Of a DNA stretch of 64,000 bases, positions 25,993 through 38,785 are shown piece after piece. The translations under genes and the position numbers were made by a program. The DNA is taken from positions 56,520,728-56,584,727 of the forward strand of contig CM055095.1 of NCBI GenBank assembly GCA_029204225.1, read 5' to 3'. The stretch is from Diphasiastrum complanatum. Its lineage: Eukaryota > Streptophyta > Lycopodiopsida > Lycopodiales > Lycopodiaceae. How positions within the stretch are numbered: the first letter of the stretch is position 1; every line of letters starts with the position of its first letter. Below the pieces are notes generated by a model that ran no database searches, was not told the DNA's origin, and was given only the letters and a program-made list of their open reading frames with translations.

Positions 25993-26990
25993 TATTGGAT
26001 TTACTCCTTCTACTCTCCTAAATCCATTATCAAATCTGCCTCCATTGTTGTTGCATATTTACTAACATTGTCATGCAACCTGCATATTTACATGCAAATT
26101 CGCATAGACGAATAAAGGACGAAAGAATCGCGAACACTGTGTTTTTATATAGGTTCCGGTGATAGGCAAAAAGGGGACACTATCCTACAAAATGCCGAAG
26201 GTTCCCTAAAAGCTAAGGCACCCTGTAAATCTTATCCTAAGGCCATTCGTAAGAGTGACTCACTTTTCGCATCATCACCAACGTTCACTTCAGCGCTGGC
26301 TGATGTCACACTATTTTTACGCTCACTCCATGCAGTTGCGCTAACAGATTGGACAACGATTGTAGCCACCCATGATCTCCTACAGATAGCACATCCACTC
26401 TGTACTCTCACATCTGCACACCTGTAATATTATGTATATATATTGGATACCATTCGTGTATTCAAGATATAGAGAGAGTTAGATGAGATGCGAGAGAAGA
26501 AGAGACTAAGAGAAGAAGTTTCATTCCTCATTACAGACAAAATAAGCTTCGTAGGGCACGCAGTTTCGTCTGCTATTGTATTGTGCTCTGCCGCATTATT
26601 AAGTTATTACGTGATATACTTAATCGGATATAGCTCTTTGTTTTGCATTCAGATTTGTGTTAATATTACTATACTTGTTCTTCAATTTGTCTGATCTTTC
26701 TAGTTGCTCTTTCTGGTAATAGATGATCAACTTTTAGTCTTGTCTTTTGCAAACAATTCGCGACTAATTATCAGTCGAGCACAGTCTAGCTCTTCGCGAA
26801 TCATTCGCGACAGATAATTTGTCTTGCAATTCGCGACAAATTATTCATCTAGCGCTTCATCCATTAAATGTTTGGCTACGTAATCTAGAATGACTGTGAT
26901 TTCTATCACCAAAGTTTTTTTTCATTCTGATAGGCATAATCATGCTTATGGAGAGTCAACTAATTCATTCCGCTGTGCACGAACAATTTA
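25993..26990 (+). repeat. Copia 3' LTR
   Basis: Begins after the polypurine tract (TATTGG or TGGATT). It includes the segment repeated at 22776-22937 and, further on, the words shared with the LTR end at 3.53-3.78 kb. A TATATATATTGG near 26440 may be its TATA element. The right end, about 26990, is set by where similarity to the first LTR fades. About 1 kb long. Confidence 0.65.
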
Positions 26991-26999
26991 TGGTGTAAT

Positions 27000-27880
27000 G
27001 CCAAACATGAGTTCTTGTTCTCAAAGACTTCCCCATCCATTGGTTCATGTACGAATCAAGCTTCTTGACAACTAGGCTTCTACTCCTAGAGTTGGAATTT
27101 ACTTGTAAGCAAACTCCACATAGCTAAATCAATATTGCTCATTGCATTGCACATGTCTTCTAGTTTGTAGAAGAAATCTCATGTAATCTATTTTTTCTAG
27201 TCCATGAGTAGCCAAATATCCCCAAATCACTTTGTTCAAGTTCTTGTCATGTTCATATAAATTGATTAATTACATACAAGTTTCAACTCATTATAGTTCA
27301 ACAATCATATAATGGCCAGATGGGTCAAAAGTTCTAGTAATTTGGATATTTATGGTAAGTACTACTCTTGTTCCACTAGTTGTTGTTACGGCCTAATTGT
27401 TAGAGTAAAAATGGTGTAAAGGTTGATAATATAAGATGGTATATAGGTAGTCAAGTAGCACTCTTTGACATTTAGGAAAAATAAGGCCACTAATATTCCA
27501 ATTGAGGAGTTTTATAGGGAGAAAGATAATAAATGTTGTCTGTGTCCATGTATTTGTCATCTTTGTAATAGTCATCATCATCTAAAGAGTGGTCCTTTTC
27601 CATATCCAAAGCATGAATGAGTCTGTCTCTAATAAGTCTTGGGAGCTTCATTGTTTCATATGTTTTTATAACTAGGCAAAGATTAGAGCAATTAAGCATA
27701 TTCAGTTTTTTTGGAAATGGATTTGTTGATTATTGCAAAAAAAAAAAATTATTGTTATGCCTCTAGAAGTTGCCAAAAATTCCAAACTGTTTAAACCCCC
27801 TCCAAGGTCCTTAGGAGGGAAGAGAAAAGAAGTGAAACATGAAACAACTGATTGCATAAATATTAATTAAATGGCCGACA
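27000..27880. other. No gene recognised
   Basis: AT-rich spacer. A 69-codon reverse frame with an acidic run (27490-27699) has no motif I recognise. It could belong to the Ulp1-like unit that follows, but nothing shows this. Confidence 0.35.
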
Positions 27881-28084
27881 CTAGTTATGATCCATACTAT
27901 CTATTCAAAAAGAGTGAGAAGACATTTAGCTCTAGCAAGACAATTTATTGCTCTAGTTCTACTTCCCTCACTTTATGGGTCTCCAACAACACGTATTCCA
28001 AGTCTTAAGCTTCCATTTACATCCCAACACTCTCTAGTAAGTTTATCAGAGAGATACCAACATCCTTATGACTTACAAACAAGC

Positions 28085-29019
28085 TCAAGAAAGTCTTGTG
28101 GCCAAATTCTACTTGATTCCATATGCGAATAAATAAGGTTTGCTATATGCTATCGATGCCTTTTATTTTGATGATTATACTCCTGTCAAAAATTGATTCT
28201 AATTTTCATTTTGATTGTTGCAGTCGACATTGGAGCTTGAATATTCTTTTTGTGAAAATAAATAAGGAGGGAGTATCAAATTTTCTATGTGTAAAAATAA
28301 ACTCAGCTGAAAATACACATAGAGAATTTGATTCTCTACTTTATGATGCAGTTCGTGAAATATCGACAACGACAACTTCTATTGGGGAGATAACTAATAA
28401 ATCTCTCAAGGCATATACAATTTATCGCTGATATGCATCTCTTTTTTTTAATTCTAAATCTGTCGTCATAACATGAATAAATTGTATGTCATAATATTAA
28501 TAATTTTCACTCAATATCTACAGTCTATACAACAAAAGGATGCTTCTAGTTGTGCTTGGTTCATCCTGTACAATACAAAGCTTTTTTTTGAGTGGTGCAA
28601 TCTGTAAGTCGATGTCGATATTGACAAGGTAATATTTTGTTCATTTTTTGTTCTTTTCATTCTAATTCTTATTTCTTTAGTGTGATTGTTAGTTATTTAC
28701 TCATTCACCTGGTTTGTGATGACTGTTCACTCTTGAGCCATACAATCTCGATGAAGTGTATAGATTGCGGCAAGAGTTGATCAAAACTTTTGTACAAAAT
28801 GGCGTAAGTTTTGTGCCTAAGCTTGAGGGCGCTGTAAAGAATGCTGCTCCTACCTTAACAGCCTTTCAGATTGCTCAGGATGCAGATCTTATCATATACA
28901 ATCAAAGAGACATAGAAGTCCTTCCTAATATAGAGGAAGACAAAATTACAGGACAAGAGATTGTTGCCTTGACAGCTCCTGATACTGATATAGAAAATAA
29001 AGATAAACCTATTGAATAG
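28085..29019 (+). pseudogene. Ulp1/C48-like SUMO protease gene, copy 1 (degenerate)
   Basis: Separated segments match the catalytic parts of the better copy at 47.6-49.05 kb. FYLIPYAN (near 28108) ends one exon. After an acceptor CAG at 28221-28223, the next reads RHWSLNIL, with the catalytic His codon at 28228, and LCVKINSAENTH, with Asn at 28300 where C48 peptidases normally have Asp. A third exon (28524-28603) reads SIQQKDASSCAWFILYNTKL, with catalytic Cys at 28551 and a GTAAGT donor at 28604. The last (about 28738-29019) starts PYNLDEVYRLRQELIKTF. Stops and phase clashes in the first exons suggest decay. Ulp1 enzymes cut SUMO from proteins. Confidence 0.65.
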
Positions 29020-29245
29020 GATTTCAATCGTTAACGTGTATATATTACCATCCAGAAAAGGAGATGCAATCTTACATGTAAACAACCCATTTATGGATTT
29101 TTATTGATATCAATATAGATCCTTATAATCAAGTTGTGTCCATAAGTACAATAATGGATTACATTTTTTGTAGATTGATAAAAAACAAGATTCTTGTTTT
29201 CATCTTGAGTAACGATGATGGACATGTATTTTCTGATAGTAAATC

Positions 29246-29320
29246 TTAGTGTTCTTCCATCAGTTGGATAGTTTTGCCAATGTCTCTACATTTGATCTCG
29301 AGCTCATGTCTTTTACATAC
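29246..29320 (-). pseudogene. Last exon of the unknown convergent gene, copy 1
   Basis: Reverse strand: an acceptor TGCAG at 29321-29325, then a short exon reading VCKRHELEIKCRDIGKTIQL and a stop at 29246-29248. It aligns with the last exon at 49772-49843 (VRVRQEGHIKCKDIGTSIEI). Both sit tail-to-tail with a Ulp1-like gene. No further exons of this copy were found to the right. Confidence 0.55.
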
Positions 29321-30246
29321 CTGCATAAATTTAACACAAAGTATGTTACTGTCGGATTTTGTAGTAAATATTGTCGTTCCCACGGAGGACAACATTAGAA
29401 AGTTATGTATTTGATACAATTTATGACAAATGGTTTCGAGTGTTATTTAGGTTGTCGACAGACATTAGAAAGTAACTAGTAGTACTTGTGTTTGGAGAAT
29501 GTAATGTTAATAATTTTAAAACAACAATCTGGCCTCTATCAAATCGAATGAAACACGTTCTACAAATGAGATGTTATCAGAGTAGTACAACAGTGCTACA
29601 CTTTGGCTGATTAAGGTGTCAATCAGAGAATCGAGAAATGTTCGATGTATTTGTGTTGTGCATCGAGTAAGTTGAGTACTTCGATGTCGAGAAAGTCAAG
29701 TTTTAAACATATGTATATACATAAGAAGTCGAAGTTTGATGAAGTTGATGACTTCGATAACTTCGATTGTCGATGGTGTTGAATATTTGACAAGTTTCAA
29801 GATGCTCATTATTGAATGGATTTGAGGCTGAGCATCGAATTCCAACACATAAGGGCCCCAAACACCTCATAATCATAATTAACTTATGGGTCGAGGTAGG
29901 CCTATTGACCTCTAACCAGATAATCAATCCGAGATCAGTCGTGAGCATGGCAATCCTAGAGAAATTTGAATGCAACAAATAACGCTTGTTGTGGGGATGC
30001 TTGGATGGGAGCAATATGCACTCTAAATGTGATCGGGAAGGTGTTGCACACCTGACACAACATGGGCATTGGGAAGATGGATGTGAATCGACAATGTACA
30101 TTTTAAAAGTATGACAACAATTAGAAATAATACATTCTACAAAAATATTTACAACCTTTGTAGCTTATAGCATAATGTTAGTACACCTTATAATTAGCAA
30201 TGTTTTTAGATATATATATTTAGGTGTATAAGTTGACTCATTATGT

Positions 30247-30406
30247 CCTCTTGAGTTGGTTAGTTGGATAAGAGTTGATGTCCACAATGATGCATGTATA
30301 AGTTGTGTTTGCAATATCATTGACATCCTCTTGAGTTGGTTAGTTGGATAAGAGTTGATGTCCACAATGATGCATGTATAAGTTGTGTTCGCAATATCAT
30401 TGACGT
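30247..30406. repeat. 80-bp tandem duplication
   Basis: The word CCTCTTGAGTTGGTTAG starts at 30247 and 30327, and the 80-bp units differ by about one base. Confidence 0.93.
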
Positions 30407-32740
30407 TTTAAAGCCGCATTCCCTCTCTTGGCTAGGCCTAATTAAGAATTCGTGCATAGTGATTGACATAATGATCCTAGTCTAGATTAAGTATCCATTG
30501 CAAGAACATATTTTACTTGTCTATGCTTACATTTTCACTAAGGTAATAGTAAAGTTAACTATTTCAAAAAAAAAAAAAAAACCCTGAGAGATAGACTTTT
30601 GGTCATCACAAGACATGGCATATCCAAAAGCATTATATACATCAATTATATAATTGGTTACATCATTTAATAGGAAGTTTATGCAACACTTGCATAAACA
30701 TCATGCATTCAAGTAGTGACAATTTAAATAGGTTGTTGAACTCTTGAAAATCTCAACACAAATTAGACTTCTCCTCTCAATGACAAGAATCCAAATGCGC
30801 ATTCCCCATTTCAATTTTGAGAAAAAAGAACGAAAGAGTAGAATTGCAACACTACACCACAATATACATGATCTCACGATAGTACATATGTACATAAAAG
30901 CCCAAGTAAAACATAGGCTACATGGTTTATGCGTTGTTCAACACAAGTACAACATCTGCACAAAAGAAAAATGTTGTTAGAAGCTAGAACAATTTAAAAG
31001 GTCAACAATGTGTGTGTGTGTGTGTGTGTGTGTGTGTCTGTGTATTTCTGATTTTTACAAAAAAAAAAAAATCAATGACTTATTTGTGTTGATATACAAA
31101 TATACAAGTCAAAAAAGAAATAAATGCTATATTTTGAAAGAGCTCATGTGGAAAATAAATAGTTGAGTAGATCTAGATATGTACAGCTACAACAACATAA
31201 CCGTATATATGTTCAAAGTCAAACAAAACAACACAAGGCACAAGCGAGCCATAACATATTCACTTTGTTGTTATGAAAATAGAAGAGGATACTAGCATGT
31301 TTTAAGCAGCCAATAACAAAGATGTTAGAACTATCTTTCATGAAGATAAAACAATTCCTTGGAGATTAATGGACTGCCATTTTCATCATCAAAATGAGTG
31401 CAATCACAAAATTATTCTGTTGATTCAAAAAAAGAAGAACAAAAAAGACAAAAGGGTGGTCAATATTGGGAAGGAGTAGCCATGCAAGGGTGTCTTTTAA
31501 ATCAATAAAGGCGTAGCTTATTGGCTAGGAACCAAGAGAGTGGTGCCAAAATCATGTCGGGGGCATGTTGGAAGATTCCCAACTAAAGATTTTATGCCTT
31601 CGAAGGATTCTCAACAACAAAAATCTCCAGTAGATACCTCATGCAAGATACAATGTATATTTAAAAAAGCTTGTCACCACGTAAGGGTGAATTTTGTACC
31701 AAATGTGCCAAAAGATGGGCAATCACCATCAAATAAGCAAATATAACTAAGAATCTATGATAATAGTCCAAAAGTTCATACTAAATTTCAAACAACCCAC
31801 AAAATATTAGCTTTGCATAACATTTGCAAAAGAGATTTGTCACCACTGCTATCAAAATGATTGGCAAGTAGAATGGAATTTACTCGAAATGGATGTGGAG
31901 GTTTGAATGTTGTAGATTTTCAAAAAAAAGAAGCCAAAGATGGAGTTCAGAATGGAAAAACAAATGGGTATGGGTCTAGTCCTCTATGTTGGAGAGTGGG
32001 CAAAAAAAAATTTGGGCAAAAAAGGCCATTAGGTGCTAAGGGGAAGGGAGTGAGAGAGAAGACATTCTTAGATTGGATTGATTTGATGATAGATCTGATG
32101 TTCTTCTTCCAAGCACGTTCAAGGTCAGCATTTCCCATTTGGGATTGAAAATGCTATGTTCTAGGCCACTATGATTGTATCTAAAGAAAGCAGTGAGCAA
32201 AAGGTGAGAGGCATTCTTTCTTTGATGGAGAGGAATTCATGACCATCAAGGTTTATGATTTTTGAGAACATAAAAGTTTTTGTAATGTACAACTTTGTGG
32301 TCGAGTTTCCATTTGTAACAATTGGTAAGTTTAAGGAAGAAAATAATAAAGGTACCTAAGAGTAAGGCATTTTTTAGAATTGGTAATGTCCAACATAATT
32401 GTTGATGTTGTGTACCTTAGCACTATGTTTGCAGAAGAAGCTAGATACCAAGGTTGATCTAGGTGGGTGAGTTTGTAACACCCTCCCAAAGCACAGGTTC
32501 ATTTCATCTTTTAGGGTCATGAATTTTGAGCCCTACTAACTAAATTGAGACGATACAGAGAGAGTATGTGTTTAGGGTTTAGCTTTCGGGAGCCCAAAAG
32601 TGATCAATAGAGAGACTACAACCACATTTTGGAGGCAATATTTTAGCCTTTTAGTTAAGATACTTGTGCAAGATCTTTTCCCATAGATATATTAAAAGAA
32701 AAGAAAAAAGGTATGAAGCTATAACAAAGATACGATAAAA

Positions 32741-32844
32741 AATTTATATATTTTGTATTGAATGCAAGAAAAAACTAAGTGAGTCCTTCAAAAATTTATA
32801 TATTTTGTATTGAATGCAAGAAAAAACTAAGTGAGTCCTTTGCT
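32741..32844. repeat. 52-bp tandem duplication
   Basis: AATTTATATATTTTGTATTG starts at 32741 and 32793. The two units look identical. Confidence 0.93.
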
Positions 32845-33270
32845 TGGAGATTGCAGTGAGAGACTCCAAAAGTTTCGATAATAATGAGCCTTGTGACATG
32901 TTTGATAAACTAGATTAAGCTTTAGAAGTTTAAACACTTTATTATATATATATACTAAAAGGAATTGGGTTTCAACTTTCCGGCCAGGGCAGCCACAATT
33001 CTCAATCTTCATTCATTTGCTCTCTCACCCACCCAACTATTTCACACACTCATGTTTGTCCCCCCTCCCCCTCCTCCATTCCTATGGTGGTCTCCTCCCT
33101 TAGAGCTCCAAGAGGCTGTATCAACTGCTTTCTTCCCCCAATCCCACCCTCAATAGCTTTCTGAATTCAAACTTTTAATTGGTGTCAGAGAACCAAAACA
33201 TTAATGAAGGATGGGGGAAAAAAAATGGTGAATGAGATCAATCGACAACAAACAAGGAGAAAGAACTTAC

Positions 33271-34804
33271 AGTCGGAGTCTGTACTGATCCACTGCTCAT
33301 GGTCGTTTTTGGAAATACCACACATATCTCTTCCGATCGGAACTTCTTTTGTTTGTTGATTCTCATGCGACGGAAACTTTTGGCAATAATCTTTAGTCTC
33401 CGGATTGCCTTCCTTGTCTACTTCTGAACTATTTGGTTGGTCTCTGTTTCCAGCATGAGCTTCACAAGAAGTGACGCCTTTGTTCTTTAAGAATTTGAAC
33501 ATAAACTGTGAAACAGAAGCAGCCAGACCATAGAACTTGTAAGATAATGAATGAATGCATCAAGATTGTGACAAAAATAGGTTTAAAATCGTTCAAGCAT
33601 TGTGGAAGCTGTGTAAATGCACCATGATCTTGGGCAACAGTTTTTGAATGCGTTTCATTTGAAACCTGTGAACAGGAAGAATGAAGACGCGTTTCAACAT
33701 TGCAGGGAATGAAATCACTCGGGGACTTATTCGCGTGAACTTCTCCTTTCGTACATGTTTGTACTATGGAATACAATGACTAAATGTTGTACTAGGAAAA
33801 TAGGTTCAGGAGGAACACATACCTTCTGTATTTTTCCGATCTTTGTACTTTTGTCCTTAGCAGTGGTGTAATTCAGAGAAGAGCTTTTCAACTTCAGCAG
33901 AGCTTTGAAAAAAATAGATATATACTCTTTACATTTTCCAGCTGCCATATGCTCGTGGTCTCTATTCTTTCTCTTCTCACCTAAACCGAAAATCTTTTTC
34001 CGTACTTTCTTAACCGAGGTATTTTCCTCATGAAAGTGTTCATTAAATACAATTTTATCCGGAAAGGGGGACACTTTTCTGCTGTTAGGACTATATCTTG
34101 ATTCTATCTCCTTACAAGCGGAACATTTGCTAGCGTCGATATTTCCTTCATCATATTTCATCTTGGAAGCCTCAGTAGGATGCTCCTCAAAGTAAAATTC
34201 TAAGAAAGTAGTTTCGGCTTCTCCACATGCTGAGTCGTGCTCTAACTTTTTGATTGAGAGAACACAATTCCGTGCATTAGCAGGGCTAAATGCAAAGTTG
34301 ATCTGCTTTAGCTGTCTTTGATCCAGATCTTGAAACATCAAGCTCATATGCGGATTTTGACACCGGAGACGCCCCTGACAATTGCACGCAATTTGTGGAG
34401 ACGAGACAGCGAAATTGGGAGCAGTAACTGAAGCGTTGTCGCAGGATTCCTTGACATTATGCTTTCTTGAAAGAATGTTGCAATTGCTTGCATTGGCATT
34501 CCCTGTTTCCAAACGAAGCGGGATTATAGAGAAAAAGAACTTCTGTTAGCTAGGATATATATACACGATAAGTACAAATATAATCGAGATTTCCAACTAG
34601 AATGACATTAGATTTTCAGAAAAATACATTTGGCAAAAAGGAACCAAGGTGGTGGTAATATTGCAAAGAAAAAGAATAGACGACATTCCAATATAGATCA
34701 TAATATAGTGACGTCGCGGGTCGCTCTGTAATCCCCTTACCTGCTCCATTAGTTCCAATGTTGAAGGGATTGCTCCTTTGACGCTTCCCTCTCCAACCGA
34801 GAAA
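33271..34804 (-). CDS. Spliced gene of unknown function, possibly a host gene
   Basis: Reverse strand, with good splice signals. Exon A (34804-34741) ends GGAGCAG before GTAAGG. Exon B (34502-33823) starts after ACAG, joins in phase with exon A, and ends AAG before GTATGT. Exon C (33763-33666) is flanked by ATAG and GTTTCA. Exon D (33505-33271) starts after TTTCACAG and ends before GTAAGT. Exon B is polar and charged, with a CNCQGRLRC cluster and a lysine-rich end (KKVRKKIFGLGEKRKNRDHE), so a nuclear or membrane-edge protein is conceivable. I do not recognise a family. The frame of exon C is ambiguous: one reading follows exon B, the other runs into exon D. No start ATG was identified. Confidence 0.55.
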
Positions 34805-35360
34805 CTGACACAGAAGAGTCTACAGTGCGCAGATTTGTAAGAATCTAAACAGACAGAATTCTACCTTCAAAAAATTGCAAACACCAACTTAACAACACAA
34901 ACCGTGCACAACAGTGTGCAATACAGCTAGTTTTATGATAAAATCAACAACGTTGACACTTTTAGAGGACAGACACGAGGATTCTAACCATATTGCAGCA
35001 CAAGGAGCTGAGATCCGCAGATTAATGCTCCTTCAGTACACAAAACAGAAGCATGCGAATTGAGCTACGACCCAACAGTTGATTTGCTGCCTCCACAAGC
35101 TCAGCCTTTCTCGAGTGCGTCTCTCTCTCTCTCGCTCTCTCGCTTTTTCGTGTATTGCTCGTACATTGCAGATGAACTGATTTTATATTTTATGAGCAGC
35201 CTTAGTGAACTGGCTTCCATTTCGCTCTATTGTAATCCTTTGAATTTAAAAAAAATGCTTGCTTTCTTTGAAAATTGCATGCCACCTTCCACACCGCGTA
35301 TCGTGAGAAACGAGTCACAGATTTCGCAATACTCTTGCAAATCGAGCAGAGTATCTCTAC

Positions 35361-35440
35361 TGTGGCCTACAATGACTACACAGATTAGAGTATCTGTAAT
35401 TGTGGCCTACAATGACTACACAGATTCTGCAACGCTCCTG
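35361..35440. repeat. 40-bp tandem duplication
   Basis: TGTGGCCTACAATGACTACA starts at 35361 and again at 35401. Confidence 0.92.
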
Positions 35441-35499
35441 CGTTGCCCACATCGGATCAGCAAATAGCCAATCACATCTAAGATAAAGAGTCCATGGCC

Positions 35500-36080
35500 C
35501 CACCCTCATGCAAGGGTGCAAGCAGCAAGGGTGGAAGTTGCTTGAAAGCTTCAGCATCAGTTATGGAGACAAGGCTCATGTCACCACCCTCATCTAAGGG
35601 TGGAAGCTGCTTCACAGTTTGGTGAATGATTGAAAGCTATAAGGCTTCAAGCATTGCTATTAGCTATGGCTACAAAGCCCACGTCCCTAGATTGAGCATT
35701 TGAGCATATTATGCATCACCACTCCAATACAAAGCCCACGTCCCTAGATTGAGCATATTATGCATCACCACTCCAATGGGCAATGACACTTGACACTCCA
35801 ATGGGCAATGACACTTGACACTGTGGGCTCCCACACATTTAAGGGTTGGAATATATACCACCATCTTGAACAACATCTTGAACAAGATGATATATCAACA
35901 AGCATCGCCATTAGATGGAGAATACACTCATGCCCCACCCTCATGTGATGGTGGAAATTGCTTGAGAGCTTGGTGAATGATTCATAGATGCAATCCTTAG
36001 CATATGGACCCCCCCCCGCATGCAAGGGTGGAAGTTGCTTGAGCACTCCAATGATCAATCTAATGGAGTTGCCCCCACCC
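35500..36080. repeat. Cluster of short CACCCT..AGGGTG hairpins and small duplications
   Basis: Four to five diverged copies of a motif like CACCCTCATGCAAGGGTGG occur near 35500, 35580, 35937, 36010 and 36075, several followed by GAAGTTGCTTGA. Some can form a 6-bp hairpin. Two further duplications lie between: CAAAGCCCACGTCCCTAG near 35671 and 35730, and CTCCAATGGGCAATGACAC near 35771 and 35796. Confidence 0.7.
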
Positions 36081-36099
36081 TCGCATCTTATTAGCATGC

Positions 36100-37985
36100 C
36101 AAAAAGTTCATCCCGTGACATGTGTCCTCATATGTTTTTATGTTGCCTGCCTACCCGTGACCTGCTCGCCTGCTACTTGTGCCATGTACGACGTGTATAT
36201 ATCTATGTCTTTGTCCCATAACGTATTTGCAATTGCCGCATGTTCTTTATATATATATATATCATGTCGATTTCTTATTGGCACTAGGCCAAACCTATCC
36301 CCGTGCAAAGTTAAACATAAAATATTACCTTTCTATTTGAAATGGAATTTTGAAAAGTCAAATTCCACATAGTATTAGAAATTTTAGATTTTCCTCTTAG
36401 ATGTAACAATATTATGTCTTACATTTTTGATTGAAAAGCAACATCATAAGATACACATGCTATGAGGGGTGAAGATTAAGAAAAGCCATTCAATTTGAAA
36501 GGTGGTGTTGTGCACCTCAAATTACAAGCCCAATGTTATATGTATGTGTTGACCTATGTTCACCTAGGATCATAATTAGTGTTGACCTAGGTTTTCAAAA
36601 AATTAACATTATATAAAGTCTTACAAGCCAAGTGAAAAGAAATTGGCATTTTTATTATGAGAACAATTATAGATTTCCATTGTTTAAGAATGCTTCGTTT
36701 GTGATATGATCACTTATGCACAAATATGCACTAAACATCAAATATAGGCCAAGCCTACACAAGATATTTCATGCGCGTATATCTACTACATTGAGTGATA
36801 GGTGAGCTTGAACATGATTTGTTACATACAAATATACGCTATACATCATGTAAAAGGCCAAGCCTAAATCGTGAGGCACAAGGTTACCAACATGTCAACG
36901 ACAAAGTGAGTGGGATTTGACCATGTGCCAATGTGGTTGCAATGAACAGTCTTACCCAACTCAACTCATTGGCATTGACTTAGTTATACGTTTGAAATTT
37001 ATAATAGATGTCAAACTCGAAATTCAAATATGGAGATCCACTCTCTCATTTCTCCACATAGGCACATGCTTTTTTTACAAAGTTGGCATGAAAAATTCTT
37101 GCGAGGGATGTCTCAGTTATACACTCTTCTCCTATTTTTGGTTCAAGGGCACAAAAAACCAATGTCACATCAAAGGACAAAGGCTTGGACACATATTATG
37201 TGAAATATGCAATCTAGATTTAGCGGCCTCCTTGCATGATTTTTCCTTTCTAGCAAGTGTTGGCTTTCCTACAAAGTGTGCACTTTATTTTAAAATAGTG
37301 CCTTAATCACATCAATCACGGGCCCCCTAATTGTGGTTAAGCCCATCTCTACCTCTGAGGGATTGTAAACTTTGTGCATATATTAGATAGTACTTCATTC
37401 ATTGCGACGAAAAGTGCACCTTTTCTCTTCATTTGAAAATCTTAGAACTTGATAAACAATTTTCTTCAAAATGTGGAATGTGCATGAAACATGACTACTA
37501 CCATAGCAACGTGCAAAATTTCAACCAGCCCTCCAAATGGCACTTCTTTAGATTTAGAACCTTACAAATGCAGATCCTACGATATTGGAGACAATAAAAC
37601 GTTGAGGAGCAGAGACAATTCAGCTCATTTCGATGAGCTTTCTTACGAAAGCCAATTTTTGGCCTCTCCCTCTTCTCCACACTTTTGGAGCCCTCCTTCC
37701 GAAATGGGGCAAAATCATATCAACAAATTGGTTACTTGCAGCTCTCTTAAGGCATTGGCGCGTGCTAAAGCTAAGACCCTTCCGCTGAATTGATATTTGT
37801 GGGCGCAACCTTGGAGTTTTATTACAAGTTGTCTCTTTCTCTTGTTTTGCACTCTTAGCAGACATGCCTCACTCTCCTCTCCTTTGCTCTAATTTGTTTC
37901 TTCATGAATGTTATTACTTGAAATGTTAGAGATCTTAACTCTCCTATCTGTCGTCCTCTTCTCCTGCATTATATCTCTTCTCTTC
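36100..37985. other. No gene recognised
   Basis: Frames of 60 to 129 codons occur on both strands without known motifs. The longest (36917-37306) has scattered cysteines (CEGCLSY, CHIKGQRLGHILCEIC) but no regular zinc-binding spacing. Confidence 0.4.
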
Positions 37986-37999
37986 GCCATTCTAACCTT

Positions 38000-38785
38000 G
38001 TGATACGCCTGCAAGACACTAAGCTGAGTGGTTTCCTCTTGGATGTGCTTATCAAGTCTTTTGCTCGAAACTTTAATTACTCTTGTACTCTTGCAGATGG
38101 CACTGGTGGTGGTTTGCTTACCCTGAATAATACTTGCATTGTAAAGGGATTCAAGCAAGGAAGGCTTTTTAAGCTAGATGCTAATGTTTTTCTTGAAGGT
38201 GTGAACATGATGAAGGAGGAGCTCAATCAAGTGGAGCTTTGGCATAAGAGGTTGGGCCACCCCAACTTCAAATCTATGGAGATGCTATGCACCAAGGATC
38301 TTGCTATCGGCCTTCCAAAGACACTCTCAAAGTGTGGAAAAAGTTCTGAATCTTGTAGCCTCTCAAAGGCACACAAGCTACCTTTTGATATCTCTTCCAC
38401 TAGATCTACAAAAGCATTAGATCTTATTCATAGTGATGTGCACTCTTTTTCTCAAGAATCTAATGGAGGTGCATCTATGTATGTATCTTTATTGATGATT
38501 ACTCTAGATACACTTGGATTGAACTTTTGGATTCCAAAAGTAAAGTGTTTGAAGCTTTTGTTAAGTTCAAAACTCTAGTTGAGAATCAACTTGATGCTAG
38601 AATTAAAGTATTATGAGGAGTGATAATGGTGGAGAGTATATTCTTCACCAAGATGATAGAGTTTTGTAAATCCAATGGCATTAAGAGAGAACTTACATGT
38701 ACTTATAGTCCTCAACAAAATGGTATAGCCGAGAGGGTGAATAGAACACTTTGTAAGTGCGCTAAGGCTTTGAGGTTACTCAATA
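38000..38785 (+). pseudogene. Copia pre-integrase and integrase fragment
   Basis: The frame from 38000 carries VELWHKRLGHPNFKSMEML (pre-integrase zinc region) and DLIHSDVHSF (first catalytic D). After a frame change near 38480 the core resumes at 38620 with YSPQQNGIAERVNRTL, containing the catalytic E. The middle D region (expected D-N-G-G-E) is frameshifted near 38615. Similarity ends near 38785, where a reverse-strand copia RNase H starts head-to-head. Confidence 0.8.

Larger units (their letters stand above)
29340..33180. other. No gene recognised; small repeats
   Basis: A 132-codon reverse frame (29703-30101) has several Cys but no known motif. A (GT)n run lies at 31009-31038. Poly-A runs occur near 30565 and 31060. 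Short forward frames at 31540 and 31861 are basic but unrecognised. Confidence 0.4.

Noticed and set aside
29703-30101. 132-codon reverse frame as an upstream exon of the unknown convergent gene
   Set aside because: It shows no similarity to exons 1-3 of the copy at 49.9-51.1 kb.
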